The position numbers and the translations under genes were made by a program. The notes under the pieces were generated by a model. The model had not been told where the DNA came from, ran no database searches, and saw only the letters and a program-made list of their open reading frames with translations. A stretch of DNA of 64,000 nucleotides from Limisphaerales bacterium (lineage in GTDB: Bacteria > Verrucomicrobiota > Verrucomicrobiia > Limisphaerales > AAA164-E04), in the NCBI GenBank assembly GCA_024761205.1, contig JAMASS010000017.1:1-64000 (forward strand), given 5' to 3'. Of the stretch, positions 1 to 8,718 are shown one piece after another (position 1 is the first letter of the stretch; each line of letters starts with the position of its first letter).

Positions 1-25
1 CCCCCCCCCCCCCCCCCCCCCCCCC
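1..25. repeat. poly-C homopolymer, 25 nt
   Basis: The first 25 bases are an uninterrupted run of C. Runs of this length are rare in bacterial chromosomes. It may be a contig-end or assembly artefact, or a slippery tract. Nothing in the adjoining DNA explains it. Confidence 0.9.
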
Positions 26-730
26 ACTCTCCGCGAATGTCCGGGTGAAGTTAATTCGGCTCCAAGTTTCATCATCTCTGCGCATAACATAAACGGTTAA
101 AGTTTAATTTCATACTCCCCCCGTGCTTATTCAAGGCTGCTTGTCGGGGGACTATTTTTCAGCAAACCCTCACAGGCGGAATCCGTCAAGGAGAAAATGT
201 GATTTTTTCGGCGACTTATTAGAGACTTGGTTTAAACATCGCCAGCCATCTGCACCTCCCTTTACCGTCTGTTCAAATGGTTCCTAGAACCAAGGCCGCT
301 TCGCAGCTACAGCCCTACATGTTCGTCCAGGTGCAACAGGGGGCTTCCCTCCCGTGACATTACCACAGCCGTGACTTGCCACGTCCAAGGCTCGGATTTA
401 AAGCGGCGTTGCGACATCCCGATAATTTGGCTGCGCGGAGGCTGGCGTGACGCTGTTGAGAACCCCTCCAATAGCATGGATTCCAGGGAGTGGAAACGCA
501 CCGAACGGCCGGTGCTGCATTTCATCGTCGCCATCGTTACCGAGTTTCAAGACAAAGATGTGTTCCACAGCCAAACCCAGCTCCGCGAAAAGCCTTGGAG
601 GGACTCGGGGATTTGCCATCTGCGATACGGATAGGAATGGCCTGACGTTTTACTAACATCCGCAGGCACAAGGCATGAATCAAAGGGCCTGTCATGTCGT
701 CGATTGGCTAGGTCGGTTTTGACAAACGAA
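26..730. other. no recognisable gene
   Basis: Only short overlapping frames on both strands are present, none with a recognisable domain, credible start context or signal peptide. A minus-strand frame around 400-620 reads somewhat like protein but matches nothing I know. Together with the broken gene that follows, this is probably decayed DNA. Confidence 0.5.
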
Positions 731-1230
731 ATGAAGCTTTATCTCCCTCTCTCCAACGACGGTGAGGCACCCGTAAGAGAGGTTGGAGGCAAGGCGGCGT
801 CTCTCGCCTGGCCCAAGCTGGCTTCCTTGTCCCGCCTGGGTTTGTTCTGATGTGCTTCTCCACTATGAACACAAACGCAGCCTCAGCTCATTTGCGTCCA
901 GTATCGCCGTCATTATCCAAGGTCCAATCGATGGCGGAATCGCCGTGGCCGCTTTTTCCCGGAGCCTAGGTACGAACGACTACGATGAAGCGGCCATTAC
1001 ATGCGAACTGGGGTTTTGGTGAATCCGTTGTGGCAGGGCGCGTCTCACCGGATCATTTTGTTGTCAACAAAGTCTCTGGCTAGATCGTCGAACAACAAAT
1101 CGGCTCGAAGGAACTACATGGCCGACTCAAGCCCGCGTGGATCGAGGATCGACTCTGGTCTGAAGCGGTTGGGCTGACACCGCAGGGCCCGTTTGAAGGT
1201 GAAACGGTGGAAAATGTGCCGCCTCGGTAA
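731..1230 (+). pseudogene. decayed PEP synthase / pyruvate phosphate dikinase N-terminal domain
   Basis: An ATG at 731 opens a frame reading MKLYLPLSNDGEAPVREVGG and then KAASLA, which matches the start of the PEP/pyruvate-binding domain (PPDK_N). The continuation GFLVPPGF, also typical of this domain, is in another frame at about 815-850. A third piece at 1012-1125 reads GFGESVVAGRVSPDHFVVNK, then a TAG stop at 1081, then IVEQQIGSKEL. This resembles the GLGE(S)VVSGRVSPD...IGSKE segment of PEP synthases. The pieces are in the right order but need frameshifts and a large internal deletion, and the C-terminal two thirds are absent. The enzyme would convert pyruvate and ATP to PEP. It cannot be functional as read. 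Assignment to ppsA rather than another PPDK_N protein is uncertain. Confidence 0.62.
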
Positions 1231-1548
1231 CTTTCTTGAGCGGTAAGTGGTCAGCTAGATGCTGCCGGGTGAAGTCGTCCGCTCGATCCACGCGGGCTTC
1301 GTAAATTTCTTTTGAGGTTCTCAAATTTGAGTCTCGGCCACGGGGGCTTGTAAATGTCTCTTCAGTAGCGGGGCGGAGATTAGTCAGAGATGGTATGATT
1401 GGGAAGTGGATATGTTGGGGGTGAGATAGGACTTACAGGATGGGGTGTTCATGTGGGTCCTGTTCATCGTGTCAAAATAAGTTTCCACTTTAAAGTATTA
1501 GAGGGTTCGACCTATAACGCACGGCTCGTGTCGTCACCGGATATAACG
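1231..1548. other. intergenic DNA upstream of aroE
   Basis: About 320 bases with no recognisable gene or clear promoter. The open frame of aroE extends back to 1399, but those residues have no counterpart in shikimate dehydrogenases, so I treat them as untranslated. An in-frame GTG at 1528 is an alternative aroE start. Confidence 0.45.
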
Positions 1549-2448
1549 ATGATTTCTGCGGCAACGCGCTATTGCGCGGTATATGGGCATCCGATTCGGC
1601 ATTCGGGGTCGCCGGTGATGCAGAATGCAGGGATTCAGCAGCTAGGGCTGGATTGGCGATATCTAGCGTTTGATGTGCATCCTGATAAGTTGGCCGAGGC
1701 GATTCGGGGGGCGGAGCGAATGCATTTTGTGGGACTGAATTTGACGGCGCCACACAAGTTGTTGGCCTTTGAATTAGTCGATGTGCTGGATGATTCTGCT
1801 CGCGAGTGGGGAGCGGTGAATACCATTCGTTTTGAGGGACGCGATGCCGAAGGACGTTGGGTTTCGCTTGCGCGCCCGGAGGCGGATGACTTCGAGGTAA
1901 CTCGATCGGTCGGCTTCAACACTGACGCTGACGCGGTCGTGCGAGCAGTGGAAGAGGATCTCCGCTTGAATCTGCGAGGGGCCTCGGCGCTTGTTGTGGG
2001 TGTGGGCGGCGCTGGTCGGGTGGGGGCTTTAAAGTTGGCCGAGAGCGGTGTGAAGCGGCTCTTTGTGGTGAACCGAACGGTTGAGAAGGCCGAGGCGGTG
2101 AAGAGTGAGATCGGGGAGCGATTTCCGGAATGTGGAGTGACCATCGGGTATCCTACCGAGAGGGTGGATCTCTTGTTGAATGGGACCTCCTTGGGCTTGA
2201 AAGCGACGGATTCTATTCCAGCCGATCGCGAGCGGTTGAGTTTTTCTCAAGTGGCGGCTGTCTACGACATGATCTATCAGCCTGCTGAGACCCTGTTGTT
2301 ACGCGAGGCGCGGGCCGCTGGTTGCCGGGGTGCCAATGGTCTGGGCATGCTGGTGTATCAAGGGGCAAAGGCGCTTGAAATCTGGGCCGAGCGTGAGGCG
2401 CCGGCTAGTGTCATGCGGGCTGCGCTGGAGAAGCATATCTATGGATAG
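1549..2448 (+). CDS. aroE: shikimate dehydrogenase
   Basis: Reduces 3-dehydroshikimate to shikimate with NADPH in the cytoplasmic chorismate pathway. From the ATG at 1549 the product is 299 residues. It begins with the shikimate-binding segment YGHPIRHSGSPVMQN (S-x-S type), followed by NLTAPHK with the catalytic Lys, GAVNT, and GFNTDADA with the conserved Asp. The Rossmann glycine motif GVGGAGR and NRT then mark the NADPH site, and NGLGMLVYQGA closes the active site near the C-terminus. Length and motif order are those of the AroE family. I chose 1549 because the upstream in-frame residues are not family-like. A prepilin peptidase gene follows after 29 nt on the same strand. aroC, another gene of the pathway, lies 2 kb further on the opposite strand. 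Confidence 0.93.
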   Translation: MISAATRYCAVYGHPIRHSGSPVMQNAGIQQLGLDWRYLAFDVHPDKLAEAIRGAERMHFVGLNLTAPHKLLAFELVDVLDDSAREWGAVNTIRFEGRDAEGRWVSLARPEADDFEVTRSVGFNTDADAVVRAVEEDLRLNLRGASALVVGVGGAGRVGALKLAESGVKRLFVVNRTVEKAEAVKSEIGERFPECGVTIGYPTERVDLLLNGTSLGLKATDSIPADRERLSFSQVAAVYDMIYQPAETLLLREARAAGCRGANGLGMLVYQGAKALEIWAEREAPASVMRAALEKHIYG

Positions 2449-2477
2449 ACCCGAGTGATGATCGGCGTTGGAATTGT

Positions 2478-3614
2478 ATGAACAACCTTCTCGATCCATA
2501 TGTTTGGGGGCAGGCGCCGTTTCATTTCTGGTCGATGATTCTGTTTATCTTCGGTTCGATGGTCGGGAGTTTTCTCAATGTATGCATCTACCGGATGCCG
2601 CGGAATAGCAGTGTGGTGAGGCCGCCGTCTCATTGCCCGAACTGCGATCATCGGATTCCGTGGCGCTATAATCTTCCGCTGATTTCCTGGGTGTTTCTGC
2701 GGGGGCGGTGCGCGTATTGCAAAGAGCGGATTTCGGTTCGGTATTTTGTTGTGGAGTTGCTGGTGGGGTTTGTTTTTCTGGCGTGCTGGTTTTTTTTTGG
2801 GCCGATCCATGCCGGGCTGGCGCTGGTCTACGGTTTCGTCCTGGCGGCGTTTGTCGCGGCGACCTTCATCGATATCGAGCATTTCATTATTCCGGATAGG
2901 ATCACGCTGGGGGGGATTGCCGCGGGTTTTTTAGCTTCCTTGGCGGTGCCGCAGCTCCATGGGACGGCGGATCGGGCAGAGGCGATGGAGGCAAGCTTTT
3001 GGGGAATCGTGATTGGTGGCGGGGTGGTTTACGGGATTGTTCGAGTGGGGAAACTGCTGTTCGGGCGGCAGCGTTTCCGGTTAGCGGAGAATACGACGAT
3101 TGTGTTCGGAGAGCAGGGCGTGTCGCTGCCGGGGCAGGAAATCCCGTATGAGGAAATGTTTTACCGCAAGTCGGATGTCGTGATCGTGGCGGCGAAGAAA
3201 GCGGAGCTCATTGACCGCTGTTATCCCAACGCCGAGGTCCGTTTGTCGCAGCATTCGCTCAGGATCGGGGATGCCGAGTTTGAGCCGGAAGACGTGCCCT
3301 ACCTAGAGGTTGTGGCGGATCAAATCGTGATCCCGCGCGAGGCTATGGGGTTGGGGGATGTGAAGTTCATGGGGGCGATTGGGGCCTTTCTCGGCTGGCA
3401 GGCGGCTTTGTTTTCGCTGATGTTCAGTTCGATTATGGGGGCTTTGATGGGGGTGGGATTGATCGCGGTTGGCCGGCGTGATTGGTCTAGTCGATTGCCT
3501 TACGGTCCGTATATCGCCTTGGCGGCCACGGTTTGGATTTTCCTGCCGGCGGGCTTGCAGGAATCCTGGAACGCCAACGTGGAAGCCCTGATTCAAACAT
3601 TTGCTCCCCGCTGA
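2478..3614 (+). CDS. pilD: type IV prepilin peptidase (A24 family) with internal insertion
   Basis: Membrane aspartyl protease that cleaves the leader of type IV pilin-like proteins and may N-methylate the new N-terminus. The N-terminal part shows GSFLNVCIYRMP and two CxxC pairs (CPNC, CAYC), the zinc-binding methylase region. The catalytic aspartates are in FIDIEHFIIPD and GLGDVKFMG. Several hydrophobic helices span the rest. At 378 residues it is about 100 longer than PilD. The extra sequence lies between the two aspartate motifs (roughly residues 190-285) and is hydrophilic, with no family known to me. Inserts at this place are, as far as I recall, seen in Planctomycetes and Verrucomicrobia. 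No pilin gene is nearby. The function is secure, the role of the insert unknown. Confidence 0.9.
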   Translation: MNNLLDPYVWGQAPFHFWSMILFIFGSMVGSFLNVCIYRMPRNSSVVRPPSHCPNCDHRIPWRYNLPLISWVFLRGRCAYCKERISVRYFVVELLVGFVFLACWFFFGPIHAGLALVYGFVLAAFVAATFIDIEHFIIPDRITLGGIAAGFLASLAVPQLHGTADRAEAMEASFWGIVIGGGVVYGIVRVGKLLFGRQRFRLAENTTIVFGEQGVSLPGQEIPYEEMFYRKSDVVIVAAKKAELIDRCYPNAEVRLSQHSLRIGDAEFEPEDVPYLEVVADQIVIPREAMGLGDVKFMGAIGAFLGWQAALFSLMFSSIMGALMGVGLIAVGRRDWSSRLPYGPYIALAATVWIFLPAGLQESWNANVEALIQTFAPR

Positions 3615-3648
3615 GGCGGCTCTTGCTCGTTTCGTCCTCTCGGAAACG

Positions 3649-4500
3649 CTAGCGAGCAAGGTAGAAACGCGCTGCTCCCTCAGTCGTCGTTGTGGAATAA
3701 GACGGCGGGGACGCTCCCGCTACTTGCTGATAGGGGCCGGTGACTTTGGTGGACGAGTAAAGCGTTCCGGTGAACGTCACGATGAGCCTGTTGCCGCTCA
3801 ACAAAATGTCCTTGACCTGTCCGGGCGCAAGCGGCGGATCCGGAGGCAACGGCGTCGGCGCGGGCGGTTTTGGCATTGGTGGTGGCGGCGGAAGCACCGG
3901 GGTTGCATCAATCGCGATCAGGGGAATGCCCAGTGCTGATATGGGTTCAATCTCGCCAAAGGAGTTGAACTTGGCCAAGAGGGCGGAGTTGATGCGCCAG
4001 CCAAACGAGGAATGCGATGAAGTGGTATCCAGGGTGACCGGCAAGGTAAAGTAATTGTTCCATGCGTTGCCTCCCGCGCCAGCCACCAGGAAATATTTGC
4101 TGTTGGGCGCCATAAAGAATTCTGACTTGGGTTTAGCGGTGTAGCGTCCGGCGCGCCGAGGCGCGGAAGGCGCGTCAAGAAGAACGAGAGGTTCCCCCGA
4201 TGATGGATACGGCGCAATGGTTACTCTGAGACCGGAAGGAGAACCGCCCGCGTTGCCCATTTCCACGGTGATGCTGTTGAGCAGATAGCCGTCCGAGTGG
4301 GAACCGGTTTTTATCGCGACGCTGGCGAGGTGATCCTCGCCGAAAACGTTGCCGATGGTGGACCTAAGCACGGCTTTCTCCTTGCCCAAAGTGCTGAGAA
4401 CGGTGGCCGCGTTCGTGTTCATGGTCGGCGGAGAGAACATTCCCAAAACGGCCAACCCGGCCCAAAACGCTCGTCTTGTTCGGTTGTTTATGAACGGCAT
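3649..4500 (-). CDS. secreted protein with Pro-rich linker, hypothetical
   Basis: A 283-residue protein of unknown function. It starts with a basic n-region and hydrophobic stretch (residues 8-22) consistent with a Sec signal peptide. Residues 40-170 form a beta-rich domain (FFMAPNSKYFLVA, SSFGWRIN) that resembles the 'choice-of-anchor R' type of secreted domain; this is a tentative match. Residues 201-227 are almost only Pro, Ala and Lys, a flexible linker. The last 55 residues (VTFTGTLYSSTKVTGPYQQV ... FYLAR) look like the short C-terminal beta module found on many verrucomicrobial secreted proteins. It converges on the prepilin peptidase gene with 34 nt between stops. I infer export, probably to the envelope or outside. 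Confidence 0.6.
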   Translation of the reverse strand: MPFINNRTRRAFWAGLAVLGMFSPPTMNTNAATVLSTLGKEKAVLRSTIGNVFGEDHLASVAIKTGSHSDGYLLNSITVEMGNAGGSPSGLRVTIAPYPSSGEPLVLLDAPSAPRRAGRYTAKPKSEFFMAPNSKYFLVAGAGGNAWNNYFTLPVTLDTTSSHSSFGWRINSALLAKFNSFGEIEPISALGIPLIAIDATPVLPPPPPMPKPPAPTPLPPDPPLAPGQVKDILLSGNRLIVTFTGTLYSSTKVTGPYQQVAGASPPSYSTTTTEGAARFYLAR

Positions 4501-4600
4501 AAGACTTTTTACTAGGGAAACGGTGCTCGGAGAGCAAGAAATTTATCGGACGGAGAAGTGCCATCGCCCGGCGAACGCGCGGGCGGAACCGTCGCCGTCT

Positions 4601-5722
4601 TCAACGTCTGTCTGCGGCTAGCGGCAAGGACTCGTCAGAGGCGAGCCTGCATTGGGCGTGGTGGCGCATGGCGTGGTCCGCCAACACCAGAGCGGTCATG
4701 GCTTCGACGATAGGGATGGCGCGGGGGAGGACGCAGGGATCGTGGCGGCCTCGCCCCCGGAGGGTGGTGTTTTTGAAGTTGGTGTCGACGGTTTGCTGCG
4801 GGTGCATCACGGTGGCGGTGGGTTTGAAGGCGACGCGGAAGTAGATGGGAGCGCCGTTGGAGATGCCGCCTTGGACACCGCCGGAGCGGTTGGCGGTGGC
4901 GCGGACCTTCTTGTTCTGGGCGCGCAGGGGGTCATTGTGTTGGAGGCCGGTGAGTTGGATGCCTTCAAAGCCGGAGCCGATGTCGAAGCCTTTGCTGGCT
5001 GGCAGACTGAGCATGGCTTTGGCGAGGTCGGCCTCGAGGCGGTCGAAGACGGGAGAGCCCCAACCGGCGGGAACGCCGCGGGCCACGCCGACGACGATGC
5101 CGCCGACGCTGTCGCCGGCCTTGCGGGTGCGTTCGATCAGACGGATCATCTTTTCCGCGGCGGCGGGATCCGGGCAGCGGATGATGTTTTTTTCTATTTC
5201 GTCGAGCTTTACTTTGTCGGGGTGGATCTCGGCCTTGAGGCGCTGCACTTGGTGGACGTAAGCGATGATGTCCACGCCGAATTGACGCTTGAGAATCTTT
5301 TTGGCGATCGCGCCGGCGGCCACGCGGCCAATGGTTTCCCGCGCGCTGCTGCGGCCGCCGCCCTGCCAATTGCGGATGCCGTATTTGGCGGTGTAGGTAT
5401 AGTCAGCGTGGGAGGGCCGAAACTTTGCCGCCATTTCCGAGTAGGCTTCCGGTCGGGCGTCTTGGTTATGCACTAGCATCGAAATCGGGGTGCCAAGGGT
5501 AAGCCCTTCAAAGGTTCCTGAAAGGATCTTGACCTGATCTTTTTCGTCGCGGGGGGTGACGATCTTGGATTGTCCCGGGCGTCGACGGTCGAGATCGGGC
5601 TGAATATCGGCTTCGGTGAGTGGAATCTTGGGAGGACAGCCGTCCACGACAACGCCGATTCCGCCTCCGTGCGATTCGCCCCAGGTGGTGAGGCGAAAGA
5701 TTTCCCCAAACGTGTTGCCCAT
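4601..5722 (-). CDS. aroC: chorismate synthase
   Basis: Converts 5-enolpyruvylshikimate-3-phosphate to chorismate using reduced FMN, the last common step of aromatic amino acid synthesis. From the ATG at 5722 the product is 373 residues and begins [20 protein letters not shown], the family N-terminal signature. It also has [18 protein letters not shown], the Arg-rich segment before the FMN site, and the paired motif [18 protein letters not shown]. The C-terminal [20 protein letters not shown] completes the active site. The frame is open a further 28 codons upstream, but these are Pro-rich and not conserved, so I reject them. Length is normal. The gene faces away from the Fur-family gene, with about 230 nt between starts that probably hold both promoters. 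Confidence 0.95.
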   Translation of the reverse strand: MGNTFGEIFRLTTWGESHGGGIGVVVDGCPPKIPLTEADIQPDLDRRRPGQSKIVTPRDEKDQVKILSGTFEGLTLGTPISMLVHNQDARPEAYSEMAAKFRPSHADYTYTAKYGIRNWQGGGRSSARETIGRVAAGAIAKKILKRQFGVDIIAYVHQVQRLKAEIHPDKVKLDEIEKNIIRCPDPAAAEKMIRLIERTRKAGDSVGGIVVGVARGVPAGWGSPVFDRLEADLAKAMLSLPASKGFDIGSGFEGIQLTGLQHNDPLRAQNKKVRATANRSGGVQGGISNGAPIYFRVAFKPTATVMHPQQTVDTNFKNTTLRGRGRHDPCVLPRAIPIVEAMTALVLADHAMRHHAQCRLASDESLPLAADRR

Positions 5723-5903
5723 GGGGAAAGGTTGGGGGAAAACTGGAGGGAGGTCAAACGGTTGTGAGTGTTGGGGAGCAGAGGGAAAGCGGCGGAGGGA
5801 TCCCAAGCCCGCGTTTCTTTATTTCACGGGTTTGTCGTTCGGTTCTTGATGCAGGCGGGGGTTTGGCGAATTATCATGAGTGGGGGCTGGAGTAAGACTT
5901 AAA

Positions 5904-5920
5904 ATTAGAATGATTCTAAT
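5904..5920. promoter_or_regulatory. Fur/PerR-type operator (perfect 8-1-8 inverted repeat)
   Basis: ATTAGAAT-G-ATTCTAAT is a perfect inverted repeat with the half-site spacing of the PerR box (TTATAATnATTATAA). It ends 36 nt before the GTG start of the Fur-family gene. A TTGACA hexamer follows directly at 5923-5928, but I see no good -10 behind it. The site suggests autoregulation of the regulator and control of the downstream suf genes. Confidence 0.75.
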
Positions 5921-5956
5921 TATTGACATGGTGGATCGAGAGATTAAGGTGGGGGT

Positions 5957-6421
5957 GTGAATGATCGCCATGGCGCCACTGAAGCCGAGGGAAGTGATTT
6001 TGCCAAGAAGCTGTCGGATAGCGGGCTGCGCTTAACCACTCAGCGCAAGCATGTGTATCATATCCTGCTTGCTCAGATGGATCACCCAACGGCGGACGAA
6101 GTGTATCTTCGCGCCAAAGCCGAGAAGCCGGAGATATCAATGGCGACCGTTTACAACTCCCTGGATGCCTTGGTGAAGTGTGGCTTGGTGAAGCAGGTCA
6201 ATGTGGACCGTGCGGCCACTCGTTATTGTTCCAATATGGAGGCTCACTGTCATTTTTATTGTGAGGAGTGCGGGGGCGTTCATGATATTGAGCTCTCGGG
6301 CGGGATCCGCGATTTCCCGATTCGCCTGCCCCGCGATCTCAGTGCGCGGCAGATGGATGTTTCGATTCGGGGGGTTTGTAAAGATCCGAAAGGATGTAGT
6401 CGGCGAATCGCCAAGTCCTAA
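5957..6421 (+). CDS. Fur-family transcriptional regulator (Fur/PerR-like), head of suf operon
   Basis: A 154-residue metal-dependent DNA-binding regulator. The N-terminal winged helix contains GLRLTTQRKHVYHILL and the recognition helix ISMATVYNSLDALVKCGLV. The C-terminal dimer domain has the metal segment EAHCHFYCEECGGVHDIE with one CxxC pair. A second cysteine pair near the end is CKDPKGC, not the CxxC usual in zinc-structured Fur/PerR proteins, so zinc binding may differ. The GTG start at 5957 is preceded by an AAGGTGGGG stretch that can serve as ribosome binding site. Its stop is 36 nt before sufB, so it probably leads the operon. A perfect operator lies just upstream. I infer that it links iron or peroxide status to Fe-S assembly, the place SufR or IscR holds elsewhere. 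Confidence 0.88.
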   Translation: MNDRHGATEAEGSDFAKKLSDSGLRLTTQRKHVYHILLAQMDHPTADEVYLRAKAEKPEISMATVYNSLDALVKCGLVKQVNVDRAATRYCSNMEAHCHFYCEECGGVHDIELSGGIRDFPIRLPRDLSARQMDVSIRGVCKDPKGCSRRIAKS

Positions 6422-6457
6422 GCTGAGGAGGGTAGGTTTTATTAGTTTTGCTGTGAG

Positions 6458-7906
6458 ATGAGTGATGCGACAGATACAATCGAGGGTTTTGTAAAAAGCG
6501 AATACAAGTACGGATTTGTTACGGATATCGAGACGGATTCGGCGCCTCCGGGGATTAGTGAAGATATTATCCGGTTCATTTCCAGGAAGAAGGAGGAGCC
6601 GGAGTTCATGCTTCAGTGGCGGCTGAAGGCGTACGAGTATTGGAAGAAAATGAGATCACCCAACTGGCCGATGGTGCAGTATCCGCCGGTTGATTTTCAG
6701 GACATCATCTATTATGCGGCTCCCAAAGATCCGAGCGACGGACCGAAGAGCTTGGATGAGGTTGATCCCAAATTGCTGGAGACTTACGATAAACTGGGTG
6801 TGCCTTTGCATGAGCGAGCGCGGTTGGCTGGCGTTGCGGTGGATGCGGTTTTCGATAGCGTCTCTGTGGGAACCACCTACCAAGAAACCTTGGCCGAGCA
6901 TGGCGTGATTTTCTGTTCGTTTTCCGAGGCGGTGAAGGAGCATCCGGAGCTGGTCCAGAAATATCTCGGGAGCGTCGTGCCGTACACGGACAATTTTTAT
7001 GCGACGCTCAATTCGGCGGTGTTTAGTGATGGTTCTTTTGTTTACATCCCCAAGGGGGTTCGCTGCCCGATGGAACTCTCGACCTACTTCCGGATTAATG
7101 CGGCCAAGTCGGGGCAATTCGAGCGTACTTTAATCGTGGCTGAAGAAGGGGCCTATGTCAGTTATCTGGAAGGCTGCACGGCGCCGATGCGTGATGAAAA
7201 TCAGCTGCATGCGGCGGTGGTGGAACTCGTGGCGCTGGACAACGCGGAGATCAAGTATTCCACCGTTCAGAATTGGTATCCGGGCGATGAAGAAGGGCGA
7301 GGCGGCATCTACAACTTTGTGACCAAGCGCGGACTCTGCAAGAGAGCCAAATCCAAGATATCTTGGACTCAGGTGGAAACCGGTTCCGCCATTACTTGGA
7401 AATATCCCAGCTGTGTGCTGCAAGGGGATGAGTCCATTGGTGAATTTTACTCTGTCGCGCTGACCAACAATCGGCAGCAAGCGGATACCGGCACCAAGAT
7501 GATCCATGCTGGGAAGAACACCAAGAGCACGATCATTTCAAAGGGGATCTCGGCGGGGCGCGGTCAAAACAGCTATCGCGGCTTGGTGCAGGTGAAGAAG
7601 AACGCAACGAATGCGCGGAACTTTTCCCAATGCGATTCCCTGCTGATTGGCGATCAGTGCGGGGCGCATACCTTTCCCTATGTTGAGGTGAAGAACACAT
7701 CGTCTAAGGTTGAGCATGAGGCGACCACCTCGAAGATTGGCGAAGATCAGATCTTCTATTGCAATCAGCGTGGGATTGAAACCCAGGATGCGGTGAACAT
7801 GATTGTGAATGGGTTTTGCAAGGAAGTCTTCCGCGAACTGCCGATGGAATTCGCTATGGAGGCGCAGAAGCTCCTGGACGTAAGCCTGGAGGGAAGTGTC
7901 GGTTAA
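6458..7906 (+). CDS. sufB: Fe-S cluster assembly scaffold SufB
   Basis: Scaffold subunit of the cytoplasmic SufBCD complex on which [Fe-S] clusters are built. The 482-residue product has the long N-terminal region of SufB ([19 protein letters not shown]). The beta-helix core contains [18 protein letters not shown] and the C-terminal block [20 protein letters not shown] with the conserved Cys, followed by [19 protein letters not shown]. Length and motifs match functional SufB. The gap to sufC is 37 nt. The gene shows no damage and sits second in the operon after the Fur-family regulator. Confidence 0.96.
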   Translation: MSDATDTIEGFVKSEYKYGFVTDIETDSAPPGISEDIIRFISRKKEEPEFMLQWRLKAYEYWKKMRSPNWPMVQYPPVDFQDIIYYAAPKDPSDGPKSLDEVDPKLLETYDKLGVPLHERARLAGVAVDAVFDSVSVGTTYQETLAEHGVIFCSFSEAVKEHPELVQKYLGSVVPYTDNFYATLNSAVFSDGSFVYIPKGVRCPMELSTYFRINAAKSGQFERTLIVAEEGAYVSYLEGCTAPMRDENQLHAAVVELVALDNAEIKYSTVQNWYPGDEEGRGGIYNFVTKRGLCKRAKSKISWTQVETGSAITWKYPSCVLQGDESIGEFYSVALTNNRQQADTGTKMIHAGKNTKSTIISKGISAGRGQNSYRGLVQVKKNATNARNFSQCDSLLIGDQCGAHTFPYVEVKNTSSKVEHEATTSKIGEDQIFYCNQRGIETQDAVNMIVNGFCKEVFRELPMEFAMEAQKLLDVSLEGSVG

Positions 7907-7943
7907 GCGCGGAGTCGGAGAAGGTTTTTTGAGAGAAATCAGC

Positions 7944-8702
7944 ATGTTTAAGATTAAGAACTTACACGCCGGGGTTGAAGGCAGGGAGATCCTGAAAGGA
8001 GTGACTTTGGAGATCAGTGCCGGAGGAGTGCATGCGATCATGGGACCGAACGGGAGCGGCAAAAGCACGCTTGCCCAGATCATTGCCGGGCGGGAGGGCT
8101 ACGATGTGACGGCGGGCACGATGGAATTTAAAGGACAGGACTTGCTGGGTCAAGGGCCGGACGAGCGAGCGCACTTGGGCATCTTTTTGGCGTTTCAATA
8201 TCCTGTGGAGATTCCCGGGGTGAATACGACCTATTTTCTGAAATCTGCGGTCAATGAGGTGCGCAAGGCCAGAGGACTTCCCGAGTTGGATGCGGTGGAG
8301 TTTCTCAAGTTCGTTCGCGAGAAGGCCGCGCTGCTTGAGCTGCCGGATGATTTTCTAAAACGAGCTCTCAATGTCGGGTTTTCCGGCGGGGAGAAGAAAC
8401 GCAACGAGATTTTTCAGATGGCAGTTTTGGAACCCACGTTTGCAGTGCTGGATGAAACCGATTCGGGATTGGACATTGATGCCCTCAAGACGGTTTCGAA
8501 CGGGGTGAATCAAGTAAAGAGTCCCGAGCGGGCACAACTGGTCATCACCCATTATCAACGTTTGCTGGACTACATCGTGCCGGACTACGTTCATGTGCTG
8601 CACGATGGCCGAATCATTCGGTCCGGAGGCAAGGAGCTCGCCTTGGAACTGGAGGAGCACGGTTATGATTGGGTAACCGAGTCGGTAGCACAACTAGCCT
8701 AG
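7944..8702 (+). CDS. sufC: Fe-S cluster assembly ATPase SufC
   Basis: ABC-type ATPase that powers the SufBCD scaffold. The 252-residue product has Walker A GPNGSGKST, the SufC-type signature FSGGEKKRNEI, Walker B FAVLDETDSGLD and the switch His in VITHYQRLLDYI. I start it at the ATG at 7944 (MFKIKNLHAG), where homologues begin. An earlier in-frame codon at 7896 would overlap sufB and add 16 unrelated residues. A GAGAG purine stretch lies upstream of the ATG. It lies 16 nt before sufD and is certainly cotranscribed with it. Confidence 0.96.
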   Translation: MFKIKNLHAGVEGREILKGVTLEISAGGVHAIMGPNGSGKSTLAQIIAGREGYDVTAGTMEFKGQDLLGQGPDERAHLGIFLAFQYPVEIPGVNTTYFLKSAVNEVRKARGLPELDAVEFLKFVREKAALLELPDDFLKRALNVGFSGGEKKRNEIFQMAVLEPTFAVLDETDSGLDIDALKTVSNGVNQVKSPERAQLVITHYQRLLDYIVPDYVHVLHDGRIIRSGGKELALELEEHGYDWVTESVAQLA

Positions 8703-8718
8703 AACTGGGAGAGAAACG

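Noticed and set aside
4652-5476. 274-codon plus-strand frame
   Set aside because: Shadow of aroC; Gly/Val/Asp-rich chance translation without a domain.
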